Shown here in pieces: positions 22,100 to 33,668 of a DNA stretch of 64,000 nt. The position numbers were made by a program, and so were the translations under genes. The stretch comes from Bettongia penicillata ogilbyi (taxonomy: Eukaryota > Chordata > Mammalia > Diprotodontia > Potoroidae): the NCBI GenBank assembly GCA_023548195.1, contig JAJHZJ010000026.1, positions 3,789,598 through 3,853,597 on the forward strand, given 5' to 3'. Numbering within the stretch: position 1 is the first letter of the stretch; every line of letters starts with the position of its first letter. Under the pieces are notes generated by a model, which was given only the letters and a program-made list of their open reading frames with translations, had not been told where the DNA came from and made no database searches.

Positions 22100-23690
22100 A
22101 AATGGTCAGAGAACATTTAAAAGTTGAGGCCTCTTTTTAAAAGTTTCCCTGGGAAGCACCCTGAATAAATAAGAGGTGGATGGAGAAGGATATTTTCTCT
22201 TCAGAGTACAGAGTTAGCATTTCACAACATTTATAGAAAGAGCCTTTGAGAAGTACTTTTTATTATTAGCTTTTTATTTCCTTCATCATTTGCACAAAAA
22301 GTATAACTTTACTATATTTTATTACTTTTTTCATAAAAGAAACTTTATTTAAAAAAGCAAAAAATAACTTAACTATGGCCAGATTAATAAATTGAAACTT
22401 TTTTGGGAAGGCAGAGGGATTATTTACCTGTTGGTGTGACCAAGATTTAACATTATCACATCTACTTCAAAGTTATTTAGAGTTCTTGGGGATATTATAG
22501 TATTTTTAAGTGACACTTCTTTCACTATCCTGTTCAAAGAACCATAATAATTTCTAAAAAGAAACCATATTGGAGGCTTTTGTAGTAGGATTATTCTCAG
22601 ACTCTTTTTTTACCTTATTCAGTTTCATCTACCCATCATACTCTGGGAACTCCTCTTCTCACCTGGGTTCTTGATAGAGGTGTCTTCTGTTCTTGCAGTT
22701 CCCAATGATATTTTTAAAAGATATTATGTTGTTTTTATTTCATTTCTTGTTCTTCTTAATGAGTTAACTAGTTAATCTGGTTTTTCTGTAGTGAGAGCTG
22801 TCACTAAACTGTTGTGACCAAGGCCTTGTCCCAGTACCAATATCTTAGGAACAGGGATATGATTTCTCTCCAGTCTGCCATTTCCACATGACTGAATAAG
22901 TCTAGGCATCATATTCTCTAAGAATCACACTCCTCTAAATAAGTTTGACCTAGGATTTCATGGGAAGAAATACAATTTGAAGGGAATTTAGTGAATTGGG
23001 ACTTTCTTCAAGGCAAATAGCACAGAACTCACCGAAATGACTACCTCACCTCTTCATGGCATAAAGAAGACCACAGGTTCCCAAGATTTTTCCAACTGAG
23101 TCAAGTACTTGCAGTTCCTACCAAACTGGTTAGCTTTGGAATATTGATACATAAGTGCAAGGCTGAATGGAATTAATTTTAGAGATGCTAGAAGGTTGGA
23201 CACAAGATGGTGAATTTTGGCTCCCAATAACTACTGAAGATAGAATATGAGAAGATGTAACCAGTTCTGGTGGAATGAGGGTCTACAACAAGAAAATCAT
23301 GAATCCTTGATATATTAAAATGTAGCAATATGATGATACTGGAGATTACTTGACTGTGATGATGAAACTGAAAGTTAATTGAAGAAGGTACAGAATTTAT
23401 CCAGGTCAGCATGATTTTAACTTTAATTTTTAAATTTCTAAATTGCAACCTTTACTTTTGCAAAATATATTAGGTTAGGATGGAAAGACAAGGTTTTTGA
23501 GAAGAACAAGTAACTGATACTAGAACAAGAGAAATAGAACCCATAGGAAAAACAAAAACATCAGAATGCTCTAAGTAATGGAAAACAGCTAAATTCACAA
23601 TATCCTTGAATGAATCACATTGTATTAATGATCTTAATATGATTGAATTTAATATTCTAACAAGAGGGGGAGGGAAATATATACATCATA
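22100..23690. other. No recognised feature
   Basis: About 1.6 kb with nothing I can name. The 86-codon minus-strand frame at 23,188-23,448 has no domain-like features. Confidence 0.45.
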
Positions 23691-23694
23691 CAAT

Positions 23695-23706
23695 TGTCTA
23701 GTTTTA
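23695..23706. repeat. Left target-site duplication of the outer L1
   Basis: tgtctagtttta here matches tgtctaatttta at 26,452-26,463 at 11 of 12 positions. Confidence 0.6.
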
Positions 23707-23796
23707 TTTTATTTTAATTTAATTTAGTATTTTATTTTCCCCCAATTATATGTAAAAAAAATATTTCCAATATTTGCTTTTAAAATTGAGTTCCAA

Positions 23797-24541
23797 CTAT
23801 GCCAAAAGGGCTACAAAAATGTGCATACCCTTTGACCCAGCAATGCTACTTCTAGGACTGTATCCCTAAGAGATCATAAAAATAGGAAAGGGCCCTACAC
23901 ATACAAAAATATTTAAAGCAATTCTCTTTGTGGTGGCTAAAAACTGGAAATCAAGGGAATGCCCATCAATTGGGGAATGGCTGAATAAACTGTGGTATAT
24001 AAGTGTAATGGAATACTTTGTGCTATAATAAATGAAGAACAGGAGGATTTCAGAGAGGCCTAGAAAGACTTTTATGAACTGATGCTGAGTGAAAGGAGCA
24101 GATCAGGAGAACTTTGTACACAATAAGAACAACCATAGTGTGTGAGGACTGTTTCTTGTAGACTTAGTGCTTCATTGCCATGCAAAGATTTAAAAAATTC
24201 CCAAAGCACTCTTGAGGCAAAATGCTTTCCACATTCAGAGAAAAAACTGTAGAATTTGATCGCAGAATGAAGCAGACCATTTTCTTTTGTATTATATTTT
24301 GTTTTGGTTTGTCTTATGATTTCTCCCATTAATTTTAATTCTTCTATGCAACATTACTAAGGTGAAAATGTATTTAATAGGAATGTGTGTATAGAACCTA
24401 TGTAAAATTGTATGCTGTCTCCAGGAGGGAGTGAGGAGGGAGGGGGGAAAGAAGGGGAGGGAGGGTAAAATATCTAAGATATGTGAAAATGACTGTAGAA
24501 CACTGAAAACAAATAAAATAATTTAATTAAAGAATAAAAAA
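23797..24541 (+). mobile_element. L1 3' end nested in the outer L1, with a 16-bp TSD
   Basis: Plus-strand L1 3' sequence ('gggctacaaaaatgtgcata', 'ccatcaattggggaatggct', 'tgatgctgagtgaaagg', a G-rich tract at 24,421-24,466, A-rich tail). It is flanked by the perfect duplication taaaattgagttccaa at 23,781-23,796 and 24,542-24,557. It is 5'-truncated, with stops throughout. Confidence 0.85.
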
Positions 24542-25134
24542 TAAAATTGAGTTCCAAATTCTCTTGCTCCTTCTCTAACCCCCTCATTGAGAAGGCAAGC
24601 AATTTGATATAGGTTATACATGTGTAGTCATGCAAAATTATTTTCCTATTAGTGATGGTATAAGAGAAAACATAGACCAAAATAAAAACTCAAGAAAAGT
24701 AAAGAAAAAAAAAACATATGCTTTGATCTGTATTCAGACTCTTTTATCAGTCCTTTCTCTGGTGAGGGATAGCATTTTTCATCATAAGTTCTTCAGACTT
24801 GTCTTGGACAATTCTATCACTGAGAATATCTAAGTCATTCATGGTTGATCATCTTACCATACTGTTACTGTGTATAGTGTTCTCCTTGTTTTATTCATTT
24901 CACATCAATTCATGTAAATCTTTCCAGCTTTTTTTCTGAAAGGATTTAGCTCATCTTGTAGCATGATAGCTTTCTATCACAATCATACCACATAGATTAT
25001 CAGCTATTTCCTAATTGATGGGTATCCCCTTGATTTCCAATTCCTTGTCACCAGAAAAGAAGTACTATAAATATTTGAGCATAGGTACAAATTATTCTAA
25101 ATAATGGTTAAATCAGTTCACAACTGCCAGCAAC

Positions 25135-25513
25135 TGGAGCATCAGAGGTGCAGCAGTTATAGAAAAGAAAGAAATGACAGCAGCAGGGACTAGGTGAGCC
25201 TGTACCATCTGTACGTGATTGGTACCTGACTGGTTTATTGATCTGAGGTTCAAGATTTATATACTCTCTTAAACAAGCAAGATTATTCCCATGAGAACAT
25301 TTTTAGTTTACATCTTTTACATCCATATCTTAGATCCTTCTGTGTAACAACTTCGAGGTATACAATCAGGGTCAGGACAATCTCATCCTTTTTATCAGGA
25401 GTGGGATGGTGCACCATTCCTGAGAACATTAGCGTTTACGCTAGTACAAGTCCCAAGTAAAACCTGGACAGTACTTCACATTTCGGACTCCATCAGTACT
25501 GGCCCTCTACACA
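25135..25513 (-). mobile_element. Solitary LTR nested in the outer L1
   Basis: A 379-bp unit reading TGTGTAG...GCTCCA on the minus strand, with a TATA-like tatataaat (about 25,255-25,263) and an AATAAA (25,234-25,239) only about 20 nt apart. A 4-bp caac repeat lies directly outside both ends (25,131-25,134 and 25,514-25,517). L1 sequence resumes on each side. A 4-bp duplication fits class I endogenous retroviruses. No internal viral genes are present. Confidence 0.65.
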
Positions 25514-26464
25514 CAACTCCACAAAAAATACATTAGTGTCTCAGTTTTCCCACATCCCCTCCAAACTTGGTTGCTTTTCTTTTCAGTCCTATTAGCCAAT
25601 ATAATAGTTATGAAACAGTAACTCAGAATTGTTTTAATTTGCATTTCTCCAATCATTAGTGATTTAGAATGTCTTTTCATATAGCTATATATGGCTTTGA
25701 TTACTTTATCTGAAAACTGACTTCATAGTTTTTGATCACTTATCAATTGGGGAATGACTCTTATTTTTATACATTTGACTCATTTATATATTTAAGAGAT
25801 GAAGGCTTTATCAGAGAAACTTGCTTCAATTTTTTTTTCACGGTTGGGATTGCTAACAGAATTTCCCCCCATTCTGTTTCTCCCCTTTTATTCTATTCTC
25901 TCTCTCATTTACCCTATCCCTCCTCAAGAGTGTTTTGCTTCTGAGTACTACCACCCTCGATCTACCCTGCCTTCTATGAGTACCTCACCTTCTCTTATCC
26001 CTTTCCCCTCCTGCTTTCCTGTACAGTAATATACATTTCTATTGCCTCTGAGACAGTTCTGATGTTCAAATTTTTAAGGTTCAAGTGTTTGCCACCTGCT
26101 CTTCTATTTTCTCCTCTACTATAAAAGCTCTTCCCTGTTTCTTTTATGTGAGACAGTTTACCCTATTTTAATTTACTCTATTCTACCTCTCCCTTTCCCT
26201 TTCTCTTAGTGCATTCCTTTTTCTCACGCCTCAATTTTATTTTTTAAGATATAATTCCATCATAGTCACCTCATACCTGTGCCCTTTGTCTACATACACT
26301 CTTTCTAACTGCCCTAATAATGAACCTTTTGTGGGTTCTGCCACTTCAGATTTTGTTATAGGGCATTATTTAAAAGCCTATGGAAGAGTTTGGTGGAGAG
26401 CTCAGGTGAGCCCTGTCTTTTCTCCACCATCTTGGCTTTACCCCTGCCCCATGTCTAATTTTAG

Positions 26465-27058
26465 AAAAGTAATGATATCTACTAAAGATAGAAAAAAAAA
26501 TGAAGTGTCATTTAAGTAAAAAAAAAAATAGAAAATTTGGGAACTAGTAATAGAGTAATAATAAGGAATCCTAGAATTCATAATAAATGAGAATTTTAGA
26601 ATCTTTGAAGTTTTGAACCCCATTTCAAAGTAGCTGGTCAGACCAGGCCTTATCAGTAGAACTATTAAAGAGGAATTCAAAGGGCACTTGAGTGGAGGAT
26701 CATATTAACACATTTTTGTTACATAAAAGTTTGTGGTTAGAAATCTGTAGAATTTTCCTAGTCAAATAAAATTTTAGGTACTTTTTACTAAGGTGTTCCT
26801 TCACAGACATTGCCACATTCTCTCCTATGTGTCTGACCTATCACTTTCCAGATGTCTTAGCAACATTCTCCTTAAAATACAGAATCTCTGTTATTTCAAG
26901 CCCTGCTAACAGTTCAATTCCTTTCTAGCATTAGTGTATAGGTATATTGATTTTACTAGCTTCTATCTTTCCAGAAAGCCATTCTGGAAACCAGAAAGAA
27001 CTGAGTTCAATACAGCTTCTAACAAAGACTCTATAAATAGTGAGGGGATTTCTCAGTG
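26465..27058. other. No recognised feature
   Basis: Unique-looking sequence with an A-rich stretch at 26,490-26,530 and no gene or repeat I can name. Confidence 0.45.
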
Positions 27059-27066
27059 CTCTAGAC

Positions 27067-27285
27067 CACTGGTTTCAAAATCAAATAGAAATGGGGCCAT
27101 TACACAATACATGAGCATCTCTTGTAACTGCATATTGAGTTAAAAAGTGACATGCCAACATTTTTTATGTTACGTTTGGTTTTTTGTAGTTAAATATTTC
27201 CCAATTACATTTTAATCTGATTTTAGCTACAATCAGAAGCAGTGCAGGCAGTGTTTAGACAGGGGCAGCGTGTTTGAGACCTCTG
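27067..27285. mobile_element. Non-autonomous hAT element
   Basis: The ends 'cactggtttcaaaatc' and 'gtgtttgagacctctg' are imperfect inverted repeats of the CAGAGGTNTCAAAC type. The flanking 8-mers ctctagac (27,059-27,066) and ctttaggc (27,286-27,293) match at 6 of 8 positions, the duplication length hAT transposases make. The interior has 'atttcccaattacattttaa', recognisable from therian hAT families. It has no transposase. Confidence 0.7.
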
Positions 27286-27299
27286 CTTTAGGCAACTCT

Positions 27300-27775
27300 C
27301 TAAGACTACAATTTGTACAAAAACCAAAAATGTCAATAGTATAGGGAGTTTGCTCACCTCTAAACTTCTAAAGCAATGAAACTGTAAGTTCTGTCCCTAT
27401 CCCTGTCACTTTCAAAAACAAAAAAGGAAAGGGAAAATTCTCTTGGCTGCCAAATATTCTTGACTAAACATTTAATTTTCTAACTTATAGCTTGTAATCT
27501 CAGTCTGTTGCTCCTTTGTGGTTACTGACTTTCTCAGAAATTTAATTATACTGATTGTTCTACAACTATACCCACCCTTGCTCCATTTTGAACTTGGTCA
27601 ATTACCCAACACTAAAGATGTTTGTGCCATGTATATAATGCTTTAGAGCATTTTTTTTTTACCTATACTCCTTTGGCAGTATCTTTGAATATGGCAATCT
27701 GGAGGTCTTATGTTTGTCTTTTTGTATAATGATGTAAATATGAACTCCAGAATCTGCCTTTTATACTACTCCCTG
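27300..27775. other. No recognised feature
   Basis: No gene, RNA or nameable repeat seen. Confidence 0.45.
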
Positions 27776-27779
27776 TCTT

Positions 27780-27912
27780 TAGTATATATACATACATGCC
27801 CACATATGTGTATTTGTATATGTATATTATATACTCAAATATATGTATGCATATGTATATATGCATGTGTATGTATGTGTGTATGTATACACACACACAT
27901 ACACATATATGC
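27780..27912. repeat. TA/TG-rich microsatellite
   Basis: A mixed (TATG)n, (TATA)n and (AC)n array. Frames on both strands here are Tyr/Ile/Cys/Val-rich repeat translations. Confidence 0.9.
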
Positions 27913-28339
27913 TCATTCATGGTCTTACAAACCTCCTGACTACCACCTTTGTTAAGGATAAATAAATCAAAATGTAGTTTTCATCATTTTCACAAACTCA
28001 GGTATGTGTTTGATAATCAAATGTCTTATTACTACTACCTCATTGCCTCATTTGTCTAGACCATCCATCTGTACAGCTGAATTTCTCAGCTCTAACAGTT
28101 CATCCTTAATCACCAAGAGAAGACACATCTCTTCTTGCTCTAAGTGCACTCATATGAAGTAGCTCAGAAGCAAATACTCAGATATGTTGTCCTTGGTTAT
28201 GAGGACTCTTTCCCAGAGACTAAGGATATCTAAATTTGTGTGTACTTGATATAGCTTCTAGCAGGTGCTCAGTATGTTTTTCCTAAATTAGGTGCTTTTG
28301 GTACAAGTGTTGGTGTTGCATAAACAGTGAGGGAAAGAG

Positions 28340-28505
28340 CTCTGTTTCATATTAGAAGACGAGTTTGATTCCCAGAACTATCATTTATTAATGATGCGAC
28401 CTCTGGCAAGTCTCTTTACTTCTTTCATCTTATTCTCATCTTCTGTAAAATGAAGAATTTGGACGAGATTGTTCCTAAAATAACTCCCAACTCTAAAGTC
28501 TATGA
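28340..28505 (+). repeat. MIR-type SINE
   Basis: 'gagtttgattcccagaacta', 'gcgacctctggcaagtctct', 'catcttctgtaaaatgaag' and 'ttcctaaaataactcccaac' follow the MIR order. Confidence 0.65.
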
Positions 28506-28519
28506 AATTTGGTTTAACA

Positions 28520-28785
28520 TTCCAGGACCTCTCCTATCTGTGACCAATCTTCGTACTGCATGTTTAGTGTCAACTCACTTAATATGTTCTAAACTCCAGG
28601 CAAGAATTTCTTACTTCCCTACCCCTATGTCTTGGGTCACACCATTTCCTGTGTCCAGAATTGTTTTTTCCAACATCTGCCTATTGAATTCTACCCATGT
28701 TTCAAGGTATAGCTTGTATGTCACTCTCTCCATGAAATGGTTCTTGATCTTGATTTCTCCCTATAGCATTTTCTCAAAGCATCTT
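28520..28785 (+). repeat. L2 LINE fragment
   Basis: The series 'tgcatgtttagtgtcaactc', 'ttgtttttccaacatctgcc', 'gtatgtcactctctccatga' and 'gttcttgatcttgatttctc' matches the L2 3' region. The 146-codon plus-strand frame 28,450-28,890 runs from a MIR through this L2 and is not a gene. Confidence 0.6.
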
Positions 28786-28885
28786 GTTCAATCAAACAAT
28801 CAATACACTTTTATTAAGTGTTTGCTATGTGTTGTAGGCCCTGGTGATATGAAAACTAAGAGGAATATAATCCCTATCCTTTTTG
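28786..28885 (+). repeat. L2-type fragment
   Basis: 'caatcaatacacttttatta', 'gtgtttgctatgtgttgta' and 'ataatccctatcctttttg' follow the 5,842/15,175 repeat opening. Confidence 0.45.
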
Positions 28886-28889
28886 TGTA

Positions 28890-29735
28890 ATAATTATTTG
28901 AATATTCATTCTCTTCCATGATATTCTTTTAACTAGTTTAACTATTATGGAATGACCCTGAGGGAAGGAAACATAAAACTCTGTATTTGTTAGTATCTAG
29001 CCCTAAATGGTACAGAATAGTTGTAACAAATGAATGGTGTGTCCCCTAAAGGCAGTCCCCATTCAATTGCCTCCAGCTTTCTGTACCATCTAGCAATTCG
29101 TTGAATATTTGTTAAGGCATTATTATATTTTAGTTGCTATGCTTTGGCTTATAGATGTGTTTGCTACTTGTTTTATTCACTCTGTGTATAGTTAGAGAAA
29201 AGTGCTAAAAAGGAGAGTAAAGTGAACCTTGACAGTAACTACAATGAAGTTTCTTTGATTTCTTTACTAGTATTCGTTCCGTGTCTCCTCTGCAACAACT
29301 GCCTTTTCCAGATTCCTTAGGAGTTCATTGAACTGGTTCTGGCTCATCTCCTTTACTTTTCCTCTCTTGGACTTGTGATTCATTCACTTATCCAACAGTC
29401 AACAATGAATAATTCTAAATAAAAATCAATTTCATTTCCCTTAGGCTTGGATAGTCAAAACATGAACTGACTAGCTCCCTCACTAAATTATGCTACAGAA
29501 ATCAGTCCCTTAAATGTAGGGATTCTTGGACAGCTTCCTTTCCTGTCTTCTTTTTTGACAGGACTTGTACTGAATGGCTTGAACAGAAACTATATACATG
29601 GATACTGAGGACTAAAGGATGATAGATAGTGGTTAGTAAGAAATGTCTTAGAAAAGAGGAGTGTTCAGACAGTTTTTTTTTTTCTGAGAACGAATGAATC
29701 AAAGAAATTCTAGGTGGTAAATAGCATAAGCAAAG
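28890..29735. other. Mostly unrecognised; possible L2 3' end at 28,930-29,040
   Basis: A weak L2-like 3' block ('gagggaaggaaacataaaac', then 'aacaaatgaatggtg') lies at the left. The rest shows no repeat or gene I can support. Confidence 0.35.
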
Positions 29736-29741
29736 GTCTTG

Positions 29742-29912
29742 AACAAAAAAGTATGTGTGTTTGTTTATACATACACATATGTGTGTTTGTATATGCATAT
29801 GTACATATGCATATGTATGTACATATATAGACTATACATACATATGGGCATAAATATGCATATGTATGTGTGTTTATATATATGTATATATATGCACACA
29901 CATATACAAAAT
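29742..29912. repeat. TATG/TATA-rich microsatellite
   Basis: A mixed (GTATGT)n, (CATA)n and (TATA)n array about 170 bp long. Confidence 0.9.
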
Positions 29913-30182
29913 GATGATTAAATATGGATGTTTTCTAAATAAAATAGATTTTCCTTGCATTACAAATAAGTGAAAGCTTGGATTAATTTGCATAATAGTC
30001 AAGCATACTATTTTATAAGTGAGAAATTGGTTAAAATAATAAATCATCATTATCAATGGCTAACATTTTCACATGCACATTTTAGGGAAGATACAATTTA
30101 GAAAGAAATATAAGTATAATTGAATATCTTTTTATTTCAACTCTTATTAATTACTACTTTGTTCAATTCTATTTTACTTCTA

Positions 30183-30302
30183 GTCACTTAACCCCAGTCG
30201 CCTCATCCTGGATCATCTCCAGTCATCCTGATGGTCACTGGATTCAGATGGCTCTGGAGGAGAAGTGAGGCTGGTGACCTGCACAGCCAGCCCTCCCAAG
30301 AT
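30183..30302 (+). mobile_element. RTE-tailed SINE, middle part
   Basis: 'cacttaaccccagtcgcctc', 'catcctgatggtcactggat', 'tcagatggctctggaggaga' and 'gtgaggctggtgacctgcac' match the interior of the SINE at 33,669-33,960. Both ends are missing. Confidence 0.75.
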
Positions 30303-30384
30303 GATGGCACTAGAACTGGATGGGACCTCAGATTCCAGAGAAGAATTCTTTCTACAATATCACTGATACATGGTCAGCTGTCCA

Positions 30385-30570
30385 CTACTTTAACATTTCT
30401 AAATAGAGAAAACTCTCTGTTTCCAAAGGAATCCCATCCCTCTTTTGGACAGCTCTAATATTTACAAAGTTTTGTTTGCTAGTTTGTTTTTGGTATTGCT
30501 GTTGTCATTTTTTTCCTGTACCTGATGTCAAGTTGAAATTTGCTTCTCTGTAACTTTCAGTCATCCAAAC
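30385..30570 (-). mobile_element. L3/CR1-type LINE 3' end, left part
   Basis: 'ggaatcccatccctcttttg', 'gacagctctaatatttac' and 'gaaatttgcttctctgtaac' are in the order of the CR1/L3 3' end on the minus strand. The element seems to resume at about 31,440, so something was inserted between. Confidence 0.5.
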
Positions 30571-30574
30571 TGTA

Positions 30575-31435
30575 ATGCCAATCATGGCAGCACACTTGAG
30601 GATTGCTACAGTGAATAATTTTAATGTTCTAATTGCATAGTACAGTGAACTCTCTATTCAGCAGTAAACTAAACATTGTTGAATAAAGTAAAGCATAACA
30701 TTCATAGCAACGTTATTAAGCAAAATGTATCATCTGATACATATATGTATCTCATAAACTCAGTATGTCATATGAAATATAGCATATATCATGGCATCCC
30801 CAAAGTCAGGGGCTCCCAGGATAGGGTCTTCCCTAGCATGATGTATTCTTTAGGGGTAGTAGAAAATAACACACCATCCACTCCTAGGTCACTGTAATCA
30901 ACACACAGGGTCCAACTAAAGTCTTCTCTCATATTGACTGAAGGCTGACTTCCAAACCTCATGGCTCCTCTGTCATGGGCGGACTACTCCCACATCTTTC
31001 CTGGATTCAGATAGGAACCTCTCTTCTCTTGCTCCTAATCTTAGCAGGCTCCAGAGGCTCCTGCCTGCAGCTTCTTTTTCTAGGAAAACAAAAAGCTTAG
31101 GAAGGCTATAAAAATATCTATACACATTATCAGGGCCATCTTCTCAATTCACTCAAAACAACCGGGCTTCTGTCTGAGAAATTAACATAGACCAACAGAC
31201 AGGGCTCCCGACATCTCAAACATTCTTTCTATTAGGCCTCCCCACATGCAATCAAAGATTCTTGATTCAAACAAAGATTCTTGATTCAAATAAAGATTCC
31301 TGATTCAATCAAAGGCAAGATTCAATCAAAAGGCACTTGATTGGTTAAAACTCTATCTAGAAAAACAGCAAAAAATCCTACTTTGCTTGCTATTACACAT
31401 ATTTATGATTCTATTTTAAGAGGTCAAGCAAAGTT
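30575..31435. mobile_element. Candidate LTR-like insertion within L3/CR1
   Basis: About 860 bp separate two L3/CR1 pieces that join in order. The right part (about 30,880-31,340) is C-rich with a TATA-like 'ggctataaaaatatc' (31,103-31,117) and a short tandem array (31,251-31,325), features common in LTRs. I could not find TG/CA ends or a duplication. Confidence 0.3.
31251..31325. repeat. Short tandem repeat, 19-20-bp units
   Basis: Units at 31,251-31,270, 31,271-31,289 and 31,290-31,308 share 'aaagattcttgattcaa' with one or two changes. A degenerate fourth unit follows to 31,325. There are no spacers, so it is not a CRISPR array. Confidence 0.85.
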
Positions 31436-31439
31436 GGTC

Positions 31440-32300
31440 TCATTGTTCTTCTATATACAAACTTTTCAAGTACCTGAACAGAGGTATCATATCCACAAAA
31501 TCTTCCCCCCACCTTTTTCTTTAGGCTGAACATCCCCATTTCCTTCACCATCATCACATGCAAGAAACCCTTCAGTTTGTTCATATTTTTCCCCTAAAAT
31601 GTGTCACTGAGAACTCAGTTAAATATTCCAGATATGATCTGAAAAATGAGCAATCATCTCCCTCATTGTGGACATTTTTACTCTCTTAATAACAACCTTG
31701 ACTTTTTTTTTTTGGCTTCTGTATAGCACTATCAACTCATTTTAAGATTTTTCGCATTTTTGTTGTTGTTGTAGAACTGTTAGCTAGTAACTATCTCCTA
31801 TCCACCCAAATATAAAACTTTAAGTTTATCCTTGATAAATTTCATCTCATATGACTTGGTCCATCTTTATAGCCTGCCAAAATACTTTTGGCTCCTGACT
31901 CCTTTTTCCAATGTATTAGCTTTCCTACTAACTCTGATGAGGCTACCCACCAAGTTGATGAACATGTCCTTATTCTGATAAAAATGTTGACTATGTTAAA
32001 AATTGTTGAGTTTATGGCTAAAGACAGAATTCTGGAGCATTCCATTGGAGACATTCATCCAAGATGACCTATTATTGATTGATTCTTTCTGTCATTCAAC
32101 CAATCATAAATCCACCTAATTAGACTCTTACTTAGTCCACATTTTTCTATCTTGTCCACAAGGAAAGGAGGAGAAACTTTGACAGGTGCTTTGCTGGATT
32201 CTAAATTTACTTTGTCTATATCCTAGTTATCCTGCCAAGAAAGGAAATAAAATTAGTTTTGCACCACTTACTCAAAAATAAATAAATAATTGTACTCATT
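31440..32300 (-). mobile_element. L3/CR1-type LINE fragment, right part
   Basis: On the minus strand this is CR1/L3: the 3'-UTR-like 'taggctgaacatccccattt' (31,523), 'aaatattccagatatgatct' (31,620), and then RT-coding sequence around 'gataaaaatgttgac' (31,976), 'ggagcattccattggaga' (32,033), 'attcaaccaatcataaatcc' (32,094) and 'ctatcttgtccacaaggaaa' (32,147). It is old, with many indels. Confidence 0.65.
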
Positions 32301-32304
32301 TTCA

Positions 32305-33075
32305 GGATGTTTCCACAATAGCCTAACTTTCTGTACTATCTTACAAACTTCTTTCTAGTTTTGATCCATGTCTGCTTCATTCTGATGACTCTTGTTTCTC
32401 TATCTTATTTGTTTAGGTATGCATCTTAAAGTATCTCTTCCATTCAACTTAGGTTTCTATTTCTGCTTCCTATCTTTAGGCTGATATTTTTGGTTCACTT
32501 CTGAGTTCCCAGCTCACTTGGATTAATCTAGTACAGGTAGGAATTTTTGCTGAAGACACTCACTTTTAACCTATCACCTTCAACCAGGCTTCAGTCTGCA
32601 TTTAGACAATCAGTTCTTCTGCTACATATAGGCATTTTCCTACATACAGGGAACTTTCTGACTCCATTTAGTAATAAACCTTTTTTCCAATCAGGGACAA
32701 ATCATGTGATTATCTTGAATGTCCTGATCTAAGTACCTGCCCTTTAAAGACAGTAATTTTGCCTCAAGTTACCAAAGACTATCATATATTTACCATCCTA
32801 GCAGATTTGTTTGTATATTGCATAGTCTTGCCTCTGCTACAGATTTGCATCTTAAAAGACCATGACTCTGTTCTGCTGAATATTTAAAGTACATTCAAGC
32901 AGAACACAAAGTGAACAATGGTTTCTTGACAAATTACTAATGGCAGAGAGACCACATAGGATGAATAACAATTCATGCTGGTTGAAAAGTAGGAAATGCC
33001 ATCAGTTTTGGAATAGTTACCTAATTCTTTCATTTTATTTTTCTAATCTGTCTCAATGAGACTGGACATAGTTTA
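32305..33075. other. No clear feature
   Basis: May hold further decayed L3/CR1 sequence at its left end. Otherwise nothing is recognised. Confidence 0.4.
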
Positions 33076-33079
33076 TTAT

Positions 33080-33472
33080 AGTTCTAGTCCAACTAATTTC
33101 CTCTCTGTGCTTTTATTGCTATCCTTATTTTCAACTTATGTGTCTACTGGCATGCTGTTTTCTTTGCCCATAATTCCCTCCCTTTCTTTTCTATTTACCT
33201 ATTCCACTTCCCAGAATCCTATCCAGGACTGACCTTTCTCTTCTTGGATCTGTCTAGTACCTTTGTGTGCTTTGTACTTAGTATGTTCATGCTTCATTGC
33301 ATACTGCCTTGTGTTGCTATTGACACATTTCATTGGTATAAGTGTTGCCCAAAGAGATTTTGGTTTGATAGAAGGAAATATGTAAAATATTATTTTTGTA
33401 TCTCCAATATCAAAGCTTGGGTAATTCTATACACATAGTAGTCTCTGAATAAATACTAATTGAATTAGATTT
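33080..33472 (+). repeat. L2 LINE 3' end
   Basis: The L2 3' series 'cccataattccctccctttc', 'ctattccacttcccagaatc', 'gtatctccaatatcaaagc' and 'cacatagtagtctctgaata' ends with 'aaatactaattgaattag'. Confidence 0.6.
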
Positions 33473-33668
33473 AAAATTTTGCTGCTCTCTATCTTAACTT
33501 TCCTTGATTTCTCTATCTAAGACAGTGTCTTTAGTATTTTGTGTAGATGTGGACTAAGGTTCAAGGTAGAAGTAAGCAGGATTTTTCCTTCTAGATGTGT
33601 CCTAACTGATGAAGGCAGTCAGGAAAAAAAGGCATAAGGAAGATGATAGTCTCATTGTCTTCAAGAGA

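Larger units (their letters stand above)
23707..26451 (-). mobile_element. Internally deleted L1 with both ends, host to two insertions
   Basis: On the minus strand the element starts with an L1-type 5' end (gccaagatggtggag, about 26,423-26,437) and about 115 bp of 5' UTR down to 'gcagaacccacaaaag'. It then jumps at about 26,325 straight into 3'-UTR sequence ('cattattagggcagttag'), continuing through the ORF2-end-like block (about 25,660-25,830) to the 3' end near 23,707. An 11/12 target duplication flanks it. ORF1 and nearly all of ORF2 are missing. Removing the nested L1 (23,797-24,541) and LTR (25,135-25,513) leaves about 1.6 kb. Confidence 0.6.

Noticed and set aside
28450..28890. 146-codon plus-strand open frame, the longest outside the LINE-coding regions
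   Set aside because: It starts in a MIR and runs through L2 sequence. No domain, no coding-like composition, and the repeats explain all of it.
31251..31325. Small CRISPR-like array
   Set aside because: Units are tandem without unique spacers, and the host is a vertebrate.
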